Of a stretch of 47,918 bases of DNA, positions 7,597-15,203 are shown piece after piece. This DNA comes from JBBRYB01 sp038238115 (lineage in GTDB: Bacteria; Actinomycetota; Actinomycetes; Propionibacteriales; Nocardioidaceae): positions 1 through 47,918 of the forward strand of contig JBBRYB010000026.1 in NCBI GenBank assembly GCA_038238115.1, in the 5' to 3' direction. A program made the translations under genes and the position numbers. Below the pieces are notes generated by a model. It made no database searches. It was given only the letters and a program-made list of their open reading frames with translations, and was not told the origin of the DNA. The first letter of the stretch is position 1, and each line of letters opens with the position of its first letter.

Positions 7597-8163
7597 TTAG
7601 CGGCGGACGGCGTCGATGAGCGACTCGAGAAGGTAGCCCAGCCAGCCGTAGATCTCGTACACGGGGAGGCGGGTGTCATCGGGTGGCAGGCCCTCCCAGA
7701 AGTCCTCGTCTTCCGCGGTGACGCCAAGGCGTTCGGCCAGCGTGAGCCGCAGGTCGGTGAGACAGCGCATCCAGGACCGGGCCGCCTCGGCATCGAGCTC
7801 GAACTCGATGTCGTCGGTGTCGCCCTCGGCGACCTCACCGAGGCTGCTGAGCACGACGGCGGCGTCGGCGACCTTGGCCTCCCGCAGGCTCCGCTCGGTG
7901 AAGCGGCGGAACTCCGCCGCCACGTCCTCGTCGTCAGGGGCCGCAGACGGCAGCAGGCGCCGCAAGGCCGGGTCCTCGGGGACCTCGCGTGGCGCGGCAA
8001 AGTCAAGCATCGCCTCCAGCGGATCGCTGCCTACCGGCTCGATCGCCTCGCCGTCGCTGAGCAACTCGATCAGCTGGCGCGTCAGGTCGACGATGAGCGT
8101 TGCGGCGTAGGGCGGGAGGGCGGCGTACACACCGCCCCTGCGGCGCGAGCGGAACTGTGTCAT
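7597..8163 (-). CDS. DUF2017 family protein
   Basis: A 188-aa acidic protein starting MTQFRSRRRGGVYAALP and ending VYEIYGWLGYLLESLID, the pattern of the DUF2017 family that follows clpS in most actinobacteria. Function unknown; no catalytic motif seen. The conserved pairing suggests a link to ClpS/Clp proteolysis, but that is inference. ATG 8163 overlaps the clpS stop as ATGA, so it is translationally coupled; the longer ATG at 8190 lies inside clpS. The gene ends just before the 21-bp repeat array. Confidence 0.9.
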   Translation of the reverse strand: MTQFRSRRRGGVYAALPPYAATLIVDLTRQLIELLSDGEAIEPVGSDPLEAMLDFAAPREVPEDPALRRLLPSAAPDDEDVAAEFRRFTERSLREAKVADAAVVLSSLGEVAEGDTDDIEFELDAEAARSWMRCLTDLRLTLAERLGVTAEDEDFWEGLPPDDTRLPVYEIYGWLGYLLESLIDAVRR

Positions 8164-8468
8164 GTGTCGCTCTTTTGGAGCGTGGCCCACAGCCCGTAGC
8201 CGTGCATGGCCTGGACGTCTCGCTCCATCTCCTCACGAGATCCGGTCGATACGACGGCCTTGCCCTCGTTGTGGACCTGCAACATGAGCTTGCTCGCCTT
8301 GGACTTCGAGTAGCCGAAGTAGTCGGTGAAGACAAAGGCGACGTACGACATCAGGTTGACCGGATCATCCCAGACGAGCGTGATCCACGGCACCTCGAGC
8401 AGCACGGCCTCATCGGCCTCCGGCCGCTCGACCGTCGTGGTTTCCGGGGTGGCGCTCACGGGTCTCAT
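8160..8468 (-). CDS. clpS: ClpS, N-end rule adaptor of ClpAP/ClpCP
   Basis: A 102-aa adaptor that binds N-degron substrates and hands them to the Clp ATPase. The core WITLVWDDPVNLMSYV (residues 28-43), the following FGYSKSKASKLMLQVHNEGKA-type helix and KAVVSTGSREEME match the family. The N-terminal 25 residues are a flexible tail rich in T and E. First gene of the clpS-DUF2017 pair. Only 19 bp separate its ATG from the divergent pncB GTG, so the promoters must overlap each other's coding ends. Confidence 0.93.
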   Translation of the reverse strand: MRPVSATPETTTVERPEADEAVLLEVPWITLVWDDPVNLMSYVAFVFTDYFGYSKSKASKLMLQVHNEGKAVVSTGSREEMERDVQAMHGYGLWATLQKSDT

Positions 8469-8475
8469 TGTCGCC

Positions 8476-8481
8476 TAGGCT
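8476..8481 (+). promoter_or_regulatory. -10 box for leaderless pncB
   Basis: TAGGCT fits the actinobacterial -10 pattern TAnnnT and ends 6 nt before the GTG start of pncB at 8488, so transcription would begin at or next to the start codon. No Shine-Dalgarno sequence precedes the GTG. The box sits in a CCTAGG palindrome within the 19-bp divergent gap. Confidence 0.5.
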
Positions 8482-8487
8482 TCCCCC

Positions 8488-9813
8488 GTGCTCTCGACCG
8501 GCTTGCTCACCGACCACTACGAGCTGACGATGCTGCAAGCCGCGTTGCGCTCTGGCACCGCGCAGCGGACCAGCGCCTTCGAGCTGTTCGCGCGGCGGCT
8601 CCCCGCCGGTCGTCGGTATGGCGTCGTCGCCGGCACGGGGCGCGCCCTGGACGCGATCGAGGCATTCTGCTTCGAGCCGCGACAGATCGACTACCTGCGC
8701 AGCCACGGCGTGGTCGACGACCAGACCTTGGACTGGCTCGCCGAGTTCCGGTTCTCCGGCGACATCTGGGGGTATGCCGAAGGGGACGCCTACTTCCCCG
8801 GCAGCCCGCTCGTCGTGGTGCAGTCGAGTTTCGCCGAGGCTGTGCTGCTCGAGACGCTGCTCCTGTCGATCTTCAACCACGACTCCGCAGTCGCGTCCGC
8901 CGCCTCGAGGATGACGGTGGCCGCGGACGGCCGACCCTGCATCGAGATGGGTGCCCGGCGCACCCATGAATGGTCGGCGGTCGCAGCGGCACGGGCTGCC
9001 TACATCGCCGGCTTCACCACCACCTCGAACCTGCAAGCCGGGATCGACTACGGCGTCCCCACCGCGGGGACGGCGGCCCACTCCTTCACCCTGCTCCACG
9101 ACAACGAGCGCGACGCCTTCGTCGCACAGGTGGACTCACTGGGGCGTGGCACGACGCTGCTCGTCGACACCTTCGACATCCGCGAGGCGGTCGCCGCCGC
9201 CGTCGACGTGGCGGGCCGCGAGCTGGGAGCCGTGCGGATCGACTCCGGGGACCTCGCCCTGCTAGCTCGAGACGTGCGCCGCCAGCTCGACGACCTCGGT
9301 GCCACCTCGACGCGCATCATCGTGACAGGGGATCTCGACGAGTTCTCGCTGGCAGGGTTGGCGGCGGCGCCCGTCGACGGCTACGGCGCCGGCACCTCGC
9401 TGGTCACAGGCTCGGGTCATCCCACGTCCGGCTTCGTCTACAAGCTGGTCGCTCGGGCGATGTCCTCGGCGGCTGACTCGCCGCTGCTGCCGGTCGCCAA
9501 GAAGAGCCTCGACAAGGTGTCGAGGGGCGGGCGCAAGTGGGCGCTGCGACGTCGCAATGCGGCCGGCATCGCGGAGGCGGAGATCATCGGAACCGGCCCG
9601 CCGCCGTACGACCACGACGGCGACGGAGCGGGCGACGACCGCATCCTGCTCGTCGAGCTGGTCAGCAAGGGTCACGTCACCGGCCGGGAGCCGCTCGACG
9701 CGGCGCGGGAGCGCCATCGCGCCGCCGTGGCTGAGCTGCCGATGGAGTCACGCAAGCTGTCGAGAGGCGAGCCCGCCATCCCGACCGACTACGTCGAGGA
9801 CCAGCCAGCCTGA
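8488..9813 (+). CDS. pncB: Nicotinate phosphoribosyltransferase
   Basis: First step of NAD salvage from nicotinic acid (Preiss-Handler route), giving nicotinate mononucleotide. The 441-aa protein has the usual LLTDHYELTMLQAA opening, the phosphorylated-His region EMGARRTHEW, the HSFTLLHDNERDAF strand and the RIDSGDLALLARDVR phosphate-binding segment followed by GYGAGTSLVTG. The GTG start is supported by the immediately upstream -10 and by homologous N-termini starting at about LLTDHYEL. pncA follows 216 bp downstream; clpS is divergent, as in mycobacteria (Rv1330c/Rv1331). Confidence 0.95.
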   Translation: MLSTGLLTDHYELTMLQAALRSGTAQRTSAFELFARRLPAGRRYGVVAGTGRALDAIEAFCFEPRQIDYLRSHGVVDDQTLDWLAEFRFSGDIWGYAEGDAYFPGSPLVVVQSSFAEAVLLETLLLSIFNHDSAVASAASRMTVAADGRPCIEMGARRTHEWSAVAAARAAYIAGFTTTSNLQAGIDYGVPTAGTAAHSFTLLHDNERDAFVAQVDSLGRGTTLLVDTFDIREAVAAAVDVAGRELGAVRIDSGDLALLARDVRRQLDDLGATSTRIIVTGDLDEFSLAGLAAAPVDGYGAGTSLVTGSGHPTSGFVYKLVARAMSSAADSPLLPVAKKSLDKVSRGGRKWALRRRNAAGIAEAEIIGTGPPPYDHDGDGAGDDRILLVELVSKGHVTGREPLDAARERHRAAVAELPMESRKLSRGEPAIPTDYVEDQPA

Positions 9814-10029
9814 GGATGACCTGGGGACGGCCGGGCAGAAGGGACCGGCAGGAGTCGACGCGGCGAAAGTCTCGGCGACGTCGACACAGGTTCGGCCGTG
9901 CGACATCGTGGCAGGTCCGAAGGACGGGTTCATGGCTTTTCGGTGTCAGACCGAGTTGCCGCTACCGTGGTTCCGCCGGCTGGCTGAGACGTCCGGCCGA
10001 GGCGCATGGCGAACGGAGACGAGGTCGAG

Positions 10030-10602
10030 ATGAGAGCGCTGATCGTGGCCGACGTACAAAACGACTTCTGCGAGGGCGGCAGCCTGGCCGTGGCCGGGGG
10101 GGCCGAGGCGGCCTTCCGGATCGGGGGCCTGCTTCACACGTGGCAGCAGGCCGGGCCGCGACAGCGCGAGTACGGCGTCGTCGCCGCCACTCGCGACCAC
10201 CACATCGAACCAGGCGACCACTTTTCGGCGTCGCCGGACTTCACAACAACGTGGCCGCCCCATTGCGTGGTCGGCACCGATGGCGCCGCCTTCCACCCCA
10301 ACCTCGACCCGCAGCCGTTCGACGCCATCTTCCTCAAGGGCGAGCACGCGGCCGCTTACAGCGGCTTCGAGGGCCAGACGAGCGACGGGGTCACGCTCGT
10401 CGACTGGCTGCGCGGACACGGCGCCACCGATGTCGACATCTGCGGCATTGCCACCGACTACTGCGTGCGCATGACGGCGCTGGACGCCCTGCGTGCCGGC
10501 TTCACCACCCGGGTGCTGACGGAGTACTGCGCCGGCGTCGCCCCCGAGACCACGGCCGCTGCGCTCGAGGAGATGCGCACAGCGGGCATCACCCTGGCCT
10601 GA
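10030..10602 (+). CDS. pncA: Nicotinamidase
   Basis: Deamidates nicotinamide to nicotinic acid, feeding PncB. The cysteine-hydrolase triad is D8, K103 and C145 (ADVQNDF, FLKGEH, ATDYCV), and the metal site residues D56, H58 and H64 occur in TRDHHIEPGDHF. ATG 10030 is preferred for the MRALIVADVQNDF start (190 aa) with purine-rich GGAGACGAGG upstream; ATG 10006 is possible. The 216-bp gap from pncB contains no gene I can support. Family members also activate pyrazinamide; nothing here bears on that. Confidence 0.94.
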   Translation: MRALIVADVQNDFCEGGSLAVAGGAEAAFRIGGLLHTWQQAGPRQREYGVVAATRDHHIEPGDHFSASPDFTTTWPPHCVVGTDGAAFHPNLDPQPFDAIFLKGEHAAAYSGFEGQTSDGVTLVDWLRGHGATDVDICGIATDYCVRMTALDALRAGFTTRVLTEYCAGVAPETTAAALEEMRTAGITLA

Positions 10603-10620
10603 CTGTCACGAGCGCGAGCG

Positions 10621-12018
10621 TCACGACGGAGGCGGGGTTCTATCGTCGTCCGGCGTCGGGGCCGTGGTCCAGCCGACGTCTGACACCCAGCTGCTGCCAA
10701 GTGTCTCCAGGGCCTCACGCGCGGTGGCCTGCTGCTCGGTGGCGGCTCGCTCGGACCGGTCCCGCCCGATGAAGCTGACCGCCCAGTGCAGCAGCGTCGT
10801 GACGCGGCTCTTGAAGCCGGTGATGTAGACGAGGTGCACCGCGAGCCAGATCAGCCAGGCGATGAAGCCCGACAGGTGGAGCGGCCCGATGACGGCCACG
10901 GCGCTGAATCTCGAAATCGTCGCCATGCTGCCCTTGTCGTGATAGACGAAGGGCTCGTCCGCAGCGTCACCCCCGAGTCGCTGCTCGATCCGGTGCGCGG
11001 CATACCGCGACCCTTGGATGGCGACCTGGGCAACGCCCGGCAGGGTGTCCAGCGCGATCATGTCGCCCACCACGAACACTTCCGGGTGCCCAGGGAGCGT
11101 CAGGTCGGGCAGCACCTTCACTCGTCCGGCGCGGTCGACGTCCGCTCCGGCTTGCGCCGCCACCTGGGCGCCGAGGGGACTCGCCGAGACGCCGGCAGCC
11201 CAGATCTTGCAGTCCGCCTTGATGCGGTGTTCGCGTCCGTCCGGGTCCCTGATGGTGATGCCCTCGGCATCGACGTCGGTGACCATGGCGGACGTGCGGA
11301 CCTCCACGCCGATCTTGGTCAACCGGTGTACGGCCTTGCGCCCGAGCCTCGGACCGAACGACGGGAGCACCGCCGGACCCGCATCGAGCAGGACGATCCT
11401 CGTGTCCGCGGGGGAGATCCGACGGAAGTCCGACTTCAGCGCACGGTGCGCCAGCTCGGCGATCTGGCCGGCCATCTCGACACCGGTCGGTCCGGCCCCG
11501 ACGACGACGAAAGTCATCAGCCGCTCGATCTCGGCAGGGTCGTTGCTCAGCTCCGCCAGCTCGAACGCCCCGAAGATCCTGGCCCGCAGCTCCAGGGCGT
11601 CGTCGATGCTCTTCATCCCGGGAGCGAAGTCCGAAAACTGGTCGTTGCCGAAGTAGGACTGGCCGGCCCCGGCAGCGAGGATGAGGCTGTCGTACGGCGT
11701 CTCGTTCACCCGGTGCAGCACCTCCGACCGGATACACCTGGCCGCCAAATCGATCGACGTGACCTCGCCGAGGATCACCCGGACGTTGCGCTGACGACTC
11801 AGAATCTCCCGGGTTGCCGGCGCGATCTCGCCCTGGGACAAGACACCGGTCGCCACCTGATAGAGCAACGGCTGGAACAGATGGTGGGCGGTCTTGGCGA
11901 TCAGAGTGATGTCGACATCGGCGCGTTTGAGGGCCTGGGCAGCGAACAGCCCGCCGAATCCGGAGCCGACTATTGCCACCCGATGCCGGCTGGGCGTCGT
12001 GGTCGGTGGGCTGCTCAC
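10621..12018 (-). CDS. ndh: Type II NADH dehydrogenase (NDH-2)
   Basis: Non-proton-pumping NADH:quinone oxidoreductase on the inner face of the membrane. It has two dinucleotide-binding loops (IVGSGFGGLFAA near the N-terminus for FAD, VVVGAGPTGVEMAG in the middle for NADH), the VVGDMIAL FAD-contact strand, and a C-terminal amphipathic/hydrophobic region (HLSGFIAWLIWLAVHLVYI) for membrane attachment. GTG 12018 is chosen because AGGAGG lies 6 nt upstream, giving 465 aa; the frame extends further without a ribosome site. It ends 18 bp from the pncA stop (convergent). Confidence 0.93.
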   Translation of the reverse strand: MSSPPTTTPSRHRVAIVGSGFGGLFAAQALKRADVDITLIAKTAHHLFQPLLYQVATGVLSQGEIAPATREILSRQRNVRVILGEVTSIDLAARCIRSEVLHRVNETPYDSLILAAGAGQSYFGNDQFSDFAPGMKSIDDALELRARIFGAFELAELSNDPAEIERLMTFVVVGAGPTGVEMAGQIAELAHRALKSDFRRISPADTRIVLLDAGPAVLPSFGPRLGRKAVHRLTKIGVEVRTSAMVTDVDAEGITIRDPDGREHRIKADCKIWAAGVSASPLGAQVAAQAGADVDRAGRVKVLPDLTLPGHPEVFVVGDMIALDTLPGVAQVAIQGSRYAAHRIEQRLGGDAADEPFVYHDKGSMATISRFSAVAVIGPLHLSGFIAWLIWLAVHLVYITGFKSRVTTLLHWAVSFIGRDRSERAATEQQATAREALETLGSSWVSDVGWTTAPTPDDDRTPPPS

Positions 12019-12099
12019 TGTTGACCTCCTCGTCGGCGACGGTCGGTCGAACTGACGTCCGTTTCCACCGCGCCCACGATGGCACATGGGCCGCTAGCC

Positions 12100-12591
12100 T
12101 CAACCGCCGCGGGGCAACAGCGCCGCAACCCCCGGGAGGGTGACAAGCACGACCAGCACCCGAACGGTATGGAAGATCCCGACCGCGGTGGCGTCTTTAC
12201 CCCGGTCCGCCGCCACGCCGACGACCGCGGACAGGGCTCCGGGTGACGTGGCGAGGAGGTCCTCCGGAGGTGCGATCCCCAGCCGGCGCAGCACCAGGGT
12301 CACGCCGATACCGGCAACGATGATGAGCCCCGCGGCCAGGACGGCCGGCAGCAGGTAGCGGCTGGTCTGGCTCAAGCTGGTGCGAGTGATTCCTGCACCG
12401 ATCGTGGCACCCAGCACGATGAGGGCCGCACTCTTCACAGGGCTAGGTATGACGATCTCGGCCGTGCCGGTCATCAAACTCCAGGTAGCTGCTCCGATCA
12501 TCGCGCCGATCACGATGCCGCCGCTGAGGCCGGACCACTGCAGGAGCAGCCCGCCGGCCGTGGCGGAGAGGAGCAGGGCAACGACGTTCAT
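12100..12591 (-). CDS. AbrB-family membrane protein, half-length
   Basis: A 163-aa, very hydrophobic protein with about five transmembrane segments and the AbrB/ammonia-monooxygenase-associated family pattern GGLLLQWSGLSGGIVIGAMIGAA and LATSPGALSAVVGVAAD. Full-length AbrB-type proteins are about 350 aa with two such repeats; this has one, so it may work as a dimer or be a short form. AGGAG lies 6 nt before ATG 12591. Substrate unknown. It diverges from the DUF3311/mctP operon across a 158-bp gap with a CCATC-GCTT-GATGG palindrome (12642-12655). Confidence 0.75.
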   Translation of the reverse strand: MNVVALLLSATAGGLLLQWSGLSGGIVIGAMIGAATWSLMTGTAEIVIPSPVKSAALIVLGATIGAGITRTSLSQTSRYLLPAVLAAGLIIVAGIGVTLVLRRLGIAPPEDLLATSPGALSAVVGVAADRGKDATAVGIFHTVRVLVVLVTLPGVAALLPRGG

Positions 12592-12749
12592 CGGATCTCC
12601 TGTTCGGTGCGGCGAGGCGCCAGTCTGTCAAGCGCGGAGGACCATCGCTTGATGGAGGGGCGTGGCTGCTGGCGCGATCGTCTCGATGCGCCTAGCGTGT
12701 GCATCGCCCGACTACGCTCCTGGGGTTTCAGTTCGAATGGGAGGTTGTG

Positions 12750-12989
12750 GTGTCTGACACCGCGTCGAAGCGACTGCCGGTCGGAGTCGCCGTCATCGCA
12801 GGGATTCTGCTGGCCATTCCCGTGCTCGCCCTCCTCATCGTGAGCAGCTACGCCAAGGATGGGCCCGAGCTGTGGGGCTTTCCGTTCTTCTACTGGTATC
12901 AGTTCCTCTGGGTCTTCCTCGCGAGCGCCTTCACGTACAGCGCCTACGTGGTCATCGGCCGGGCACGGCAAGGCCGTGACGAACGATGA
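12750..12989 (+). CDS. DUF3311 small membrane protein, partner of MctP
   Basis: A 79-aa protein with two transmembrane segments (VAVIAGILLAIPVLALLIV and FFYWYQFLWVFLASAFTY) and a basic C-terminus. DUF3311 proteins sit immediately upstream of sodium/monocarboxylate symporters of the MctP type and resemble the small subunits of other SSS pairs. GTG 12750 (or 12747) follows GGGAGG by 5-6 nt. The stop overlaps the mctP start as ATGA. A TAnnnT box, TACGCT, lies at 12713-12718. Confidence 0.85.
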   Translation: MSDTASKRLPVGVAVIAGILLAIPVLALLIVSSYAKDGPELWGFPFFYWYQFLWVFLASAFTYSAYVVIGRARQGRDER

Positions 12990-14713
12990 GCACAACCTAC
13001 GTCGCAGCCACGAACATCGACGGGGTGGCGCTGGCGGTCCTCATCTTCTTCTTCATCGTCGTCACCGTTGGCGGCTTCTGGGCGGCCCGGTGGAAGCGTC
13101 CGCAGTCGATGGAAAGCCTCGACGAGTGGGGTCTCGGGGGTCGCGGCTTCGGCGTCATCACGACCTGGTTCCTGCTGGGAGGCGACCTCTACACGGCGTA
13201 CACGTTCGTCGCCGTGCCCGCCGCGATGTTCGCGACGGGGGCTGTCAGCGGCTTCTTCGCGGTGCCCTACACGATCGTCGTCTATCCCCTGATCTTCATC
13301 TTCATGCCCCGGCTGTGGTCGGTGGCCCACAGCAAGGGATACGTCACGCCCGCCGACTTCATCCGGGGACGTTACGACTCGCCGGGGCTGTCGCTGGCCG
13401 TCGCCGTGACCGGGATCCTCGCCACCATGCCCTACATCGCGCTTCAGCTTGTGGGCATCCAGGCCGTGCTCGACACGATCGGCCTCGGCGGACAGGGCAA
13501 CGTGATCGTGCGTGACCTGCCGCTGTTCATCGCCTTCGCCGTGCTCGCCGCCTTCACGTACTCGTCAGGACTGCGCGCCCCGGCGCTCATCGCCTTCGTC
13601 AAGGACACCCTGATCTATCTCGTGATCGTGGTCGCCGTCGTGTGGGTGGCGATCAACCTTGGCTTCGGTGACGTCTTCGCCGCCGCCGAGAAGAAGATGA
13701 ACACACCGACTCCGCCCGGGTCTGCGTTGCCGACGGTGGGGACGTTCATCCCCGGTGACACGTCCTACTGGGCCTACTCCTCGCTCGCCCTCGGCTCGGC
13801 CCTCGCGCTCTTCATGTACCCGCACTCCATGACGGCGGTGTTGTCGGGTCGCACCCGCAACACGATCCGCCGCAACGCCGCTATCCTCCCGGCGTACTCG
13901 CTGCTGCTTGGGCTGCTGGCGCTGCTCGGTTTCGCGGCGATCGCCGCCCAGACGTCGGTGTTCGGCACGGACGGGCTCGCGAACGCCCAGCTCGCCGTCC
14001 CGCACCTGTTCCGAGAGAACTTCCCGAGCTGGTTCGCTGGCATCGCCTACAGCGCTATCGCGATCGGGGCCTTGGTGCCGTCCGCGATCATGTCGATCGC
14101 CGCCGCGAACCTCTTCACGCGCAACATCTACACCGAGTACCTCAAGCCCGACGCGACGCCGAAGGATGAGGCCAAGGCGTCGAAGATCACCTCACTCGTC
14201 GTCAAGTTCGGCGCCTTGCTGTTCGTGCTCGGCCTCGACAAGCAGAACGCCATCAACATGCAGCTGCTCGGCGGGGTCTGGATCCTGCAGACATTCCTGG
14301 CGATCGTCGCCGGCCTGTACACCCGCTGGCTGCACCGCTGGGCGCTGATCGTCGGATGGGCGGTCGGCATGGTCTACGGCACCATCTCGGCATACAACGT
14401 CACCGTGCCGCGCGTGACGACGAAGCTCGTCAACGGGGAGGCGGTCACTGAGTCGCAAGGCTTGCGGCACTTCGGCGGCTCGCTTGCGAACTTCCCCTTC
14501 ACCGAAACGAAGGTCTACATCGCGCTCACGGCACTGCTGCTGAATGTCATCGTCTCCGTCGCTCTGACGCTGATCCTGCGGGCGCTGAAGGCACCGTCCG
14601 GAACCGACGCAACCCGGCCAGATGACTACTACTCCGATGCACCAGGCGTTGCGATCCCGGTCGCGGGCGAGTACCTCGGCGACGACCCGAAGGTGGATCC
14701 CCGTCCCGCTTGA
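12986..14713 (+). CDS. mctP: Sodium:solute symporter, MctP-type monocarboxylate permease
   Basis: A 575-aa SSS-family transporter with about 13 transmembrane segments; likely substrates are short monocarboxylates such as lactate, pyruvate or propionate. Family features include LDEWGLGGRGFGVITTWFLL, the TPADFIRGRYDS segment and LFMYPHSMTAVLSGRTRNTI. A DUF3311 gene directly upstream with a 4-bp overlap supports MctP over proline or acetate symporters. The substrate is inferred. It converges on hppD across a 490-bp repeat cluster. Confidence 0.88.
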   Translation: MSTTYVAATNIDGVALAVLIFFFIVVTVGGFWAARWKRPQSMESLDEWGLGGRGFGVITTWFLLGGDLYTAYTFVAVPAAMFATGAVSGFFAVPYTIVVYPLIFIFMPRLWSVAHSKGYVTPADFIRGRYDSPGLSLAVAVTGILATMPYIALQLVGIQAVLDTIGLGGQGNVIVRDLPLFIAFAVLAAFTYSSGLRAPALIAFVKDTLIYLVIVVAVVWVAINLGFGDVFAAAEKKMNTPTPPGSALPTVGTFIPGDTSYWAYSSLALGSALALFMYPHSMTAVLSGRTRNTIRRNAAILPAYSLLLGLLALLGFAAIAAQTSVFGTDGLANAQLAVPHLFRENFPSWFAGIAYSAIAIGALVPSAIMSIAAANLFTRNIYTEYLKPDATPKDEAKASKITSLVVKFGALLFVLGLDKQNAINMQLLGGVWILQTFLAIVAGLYTRWLHRWALIVGWAVGMVYGTISAYNVTVPRVTTKLVNGEAVTESQGLRHFGGSLANFPFTETKVYIALTALLLNVIVSVALTLILRALKAPSGTDATRPDDYYSDAPGVAIPVAGEYLGDDPKVDPRPA

Positions 14714-14865
14714 CGCGACCGACCCGCCGGCCGCCGCCCAGGTTGCGGGGCTCGGGTGTGCCGGCGGTGGCGTCCAGCCCGGGTGTCTTCCTCCCGCACC
14801 GCGACCGGCAGCGCGGCGCCGAGGTTGCGGGGCTCGGGTGTGCCGGCGTGGGGTTCAGCCCCGAT

Positions 14866-14945
14866 GTCGAGGCGCCACAAAGTTGCCGGTCTCGCAGATA
14901 CGCCGCTGCCACTTAATCGGAGTCCCAACTTTGTGGCTCCTCGAC
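14866..14945. repeat. 80-bp inverted-repeat element, copy 1
   Basis: The left arm GTCGAGGCGCCACAAAGTTG pairs with the right arm CAACTTTGTGGCTCCTCGAC with a single mismatch in 20, enclosing a loop of 40 nt. The element would form a very stable hairpin in RNA from either strand, between the ends of two convergent genes. Confidence 0.9.
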
Positions 14946-15081
14946 GTCCTTCCTCCCGCACCGCAACCGGCAGCGCGGCGCGATCATCGCCGCCACCGCC
15001 ATCGCCTCCGCACCGCAACCGGCAGCGCGGCGCCCAGGTTGCGGGGCTCGGGTGTGCCCGCGGTGGCGTCCAGCCCCGGGT

Positions 15082-15163
15082 GTCGAGGCGCCACAGAGTT
15101 GCCGGTCTCGCAGACGTGCCGCTGCCGCCTGACCGGAGTCCGGCAACTTTGTGGCTCCTCGAC
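15082..15163. repeat. 82-bp inverted-repeat element, copy 2
   Basis: Second copy of the element. Arms of 24 nt, 15082-15105 and 15140-15163, match at 22 positions, one of the two differences being a G-U pair in RNA. Compared with copy 1 the inner CCGG of the arm is restored and the loop has diverged (ACGTG for ATACG). It lies 40 bp beyond the hppD stop and could act as its terminator. Confidence 0.9.
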
Positions 15164-15203
15164 GTCCTCCTCCCGCACCGCGACCGGCAGCGCGGCGAGG
15201 CAC

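Larger units (their letters stand above)
14736..15197. repeat. Composite direct-repeat cluster in a convergent gap
   Basis: The 490-bp gap between mctP and hppD is built from three repeated modules. Module A (core GGTTGCGGGGCTCGGGTGTG) occurs at about 14741, 14824 and 15037. Module B (core CCGGCAGCGCGGCG preceded by CCGCACCGC) ends at about 14818, 14980, 15032 and 15197. Module C, an 80-bp inverted-repeat element, occurs twice and is listed separately. The order is A-B-A-C-B-B-A-C-B. No plausible gene lies here; the open frames are low-complexity shadows. Confidence 0.9.
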
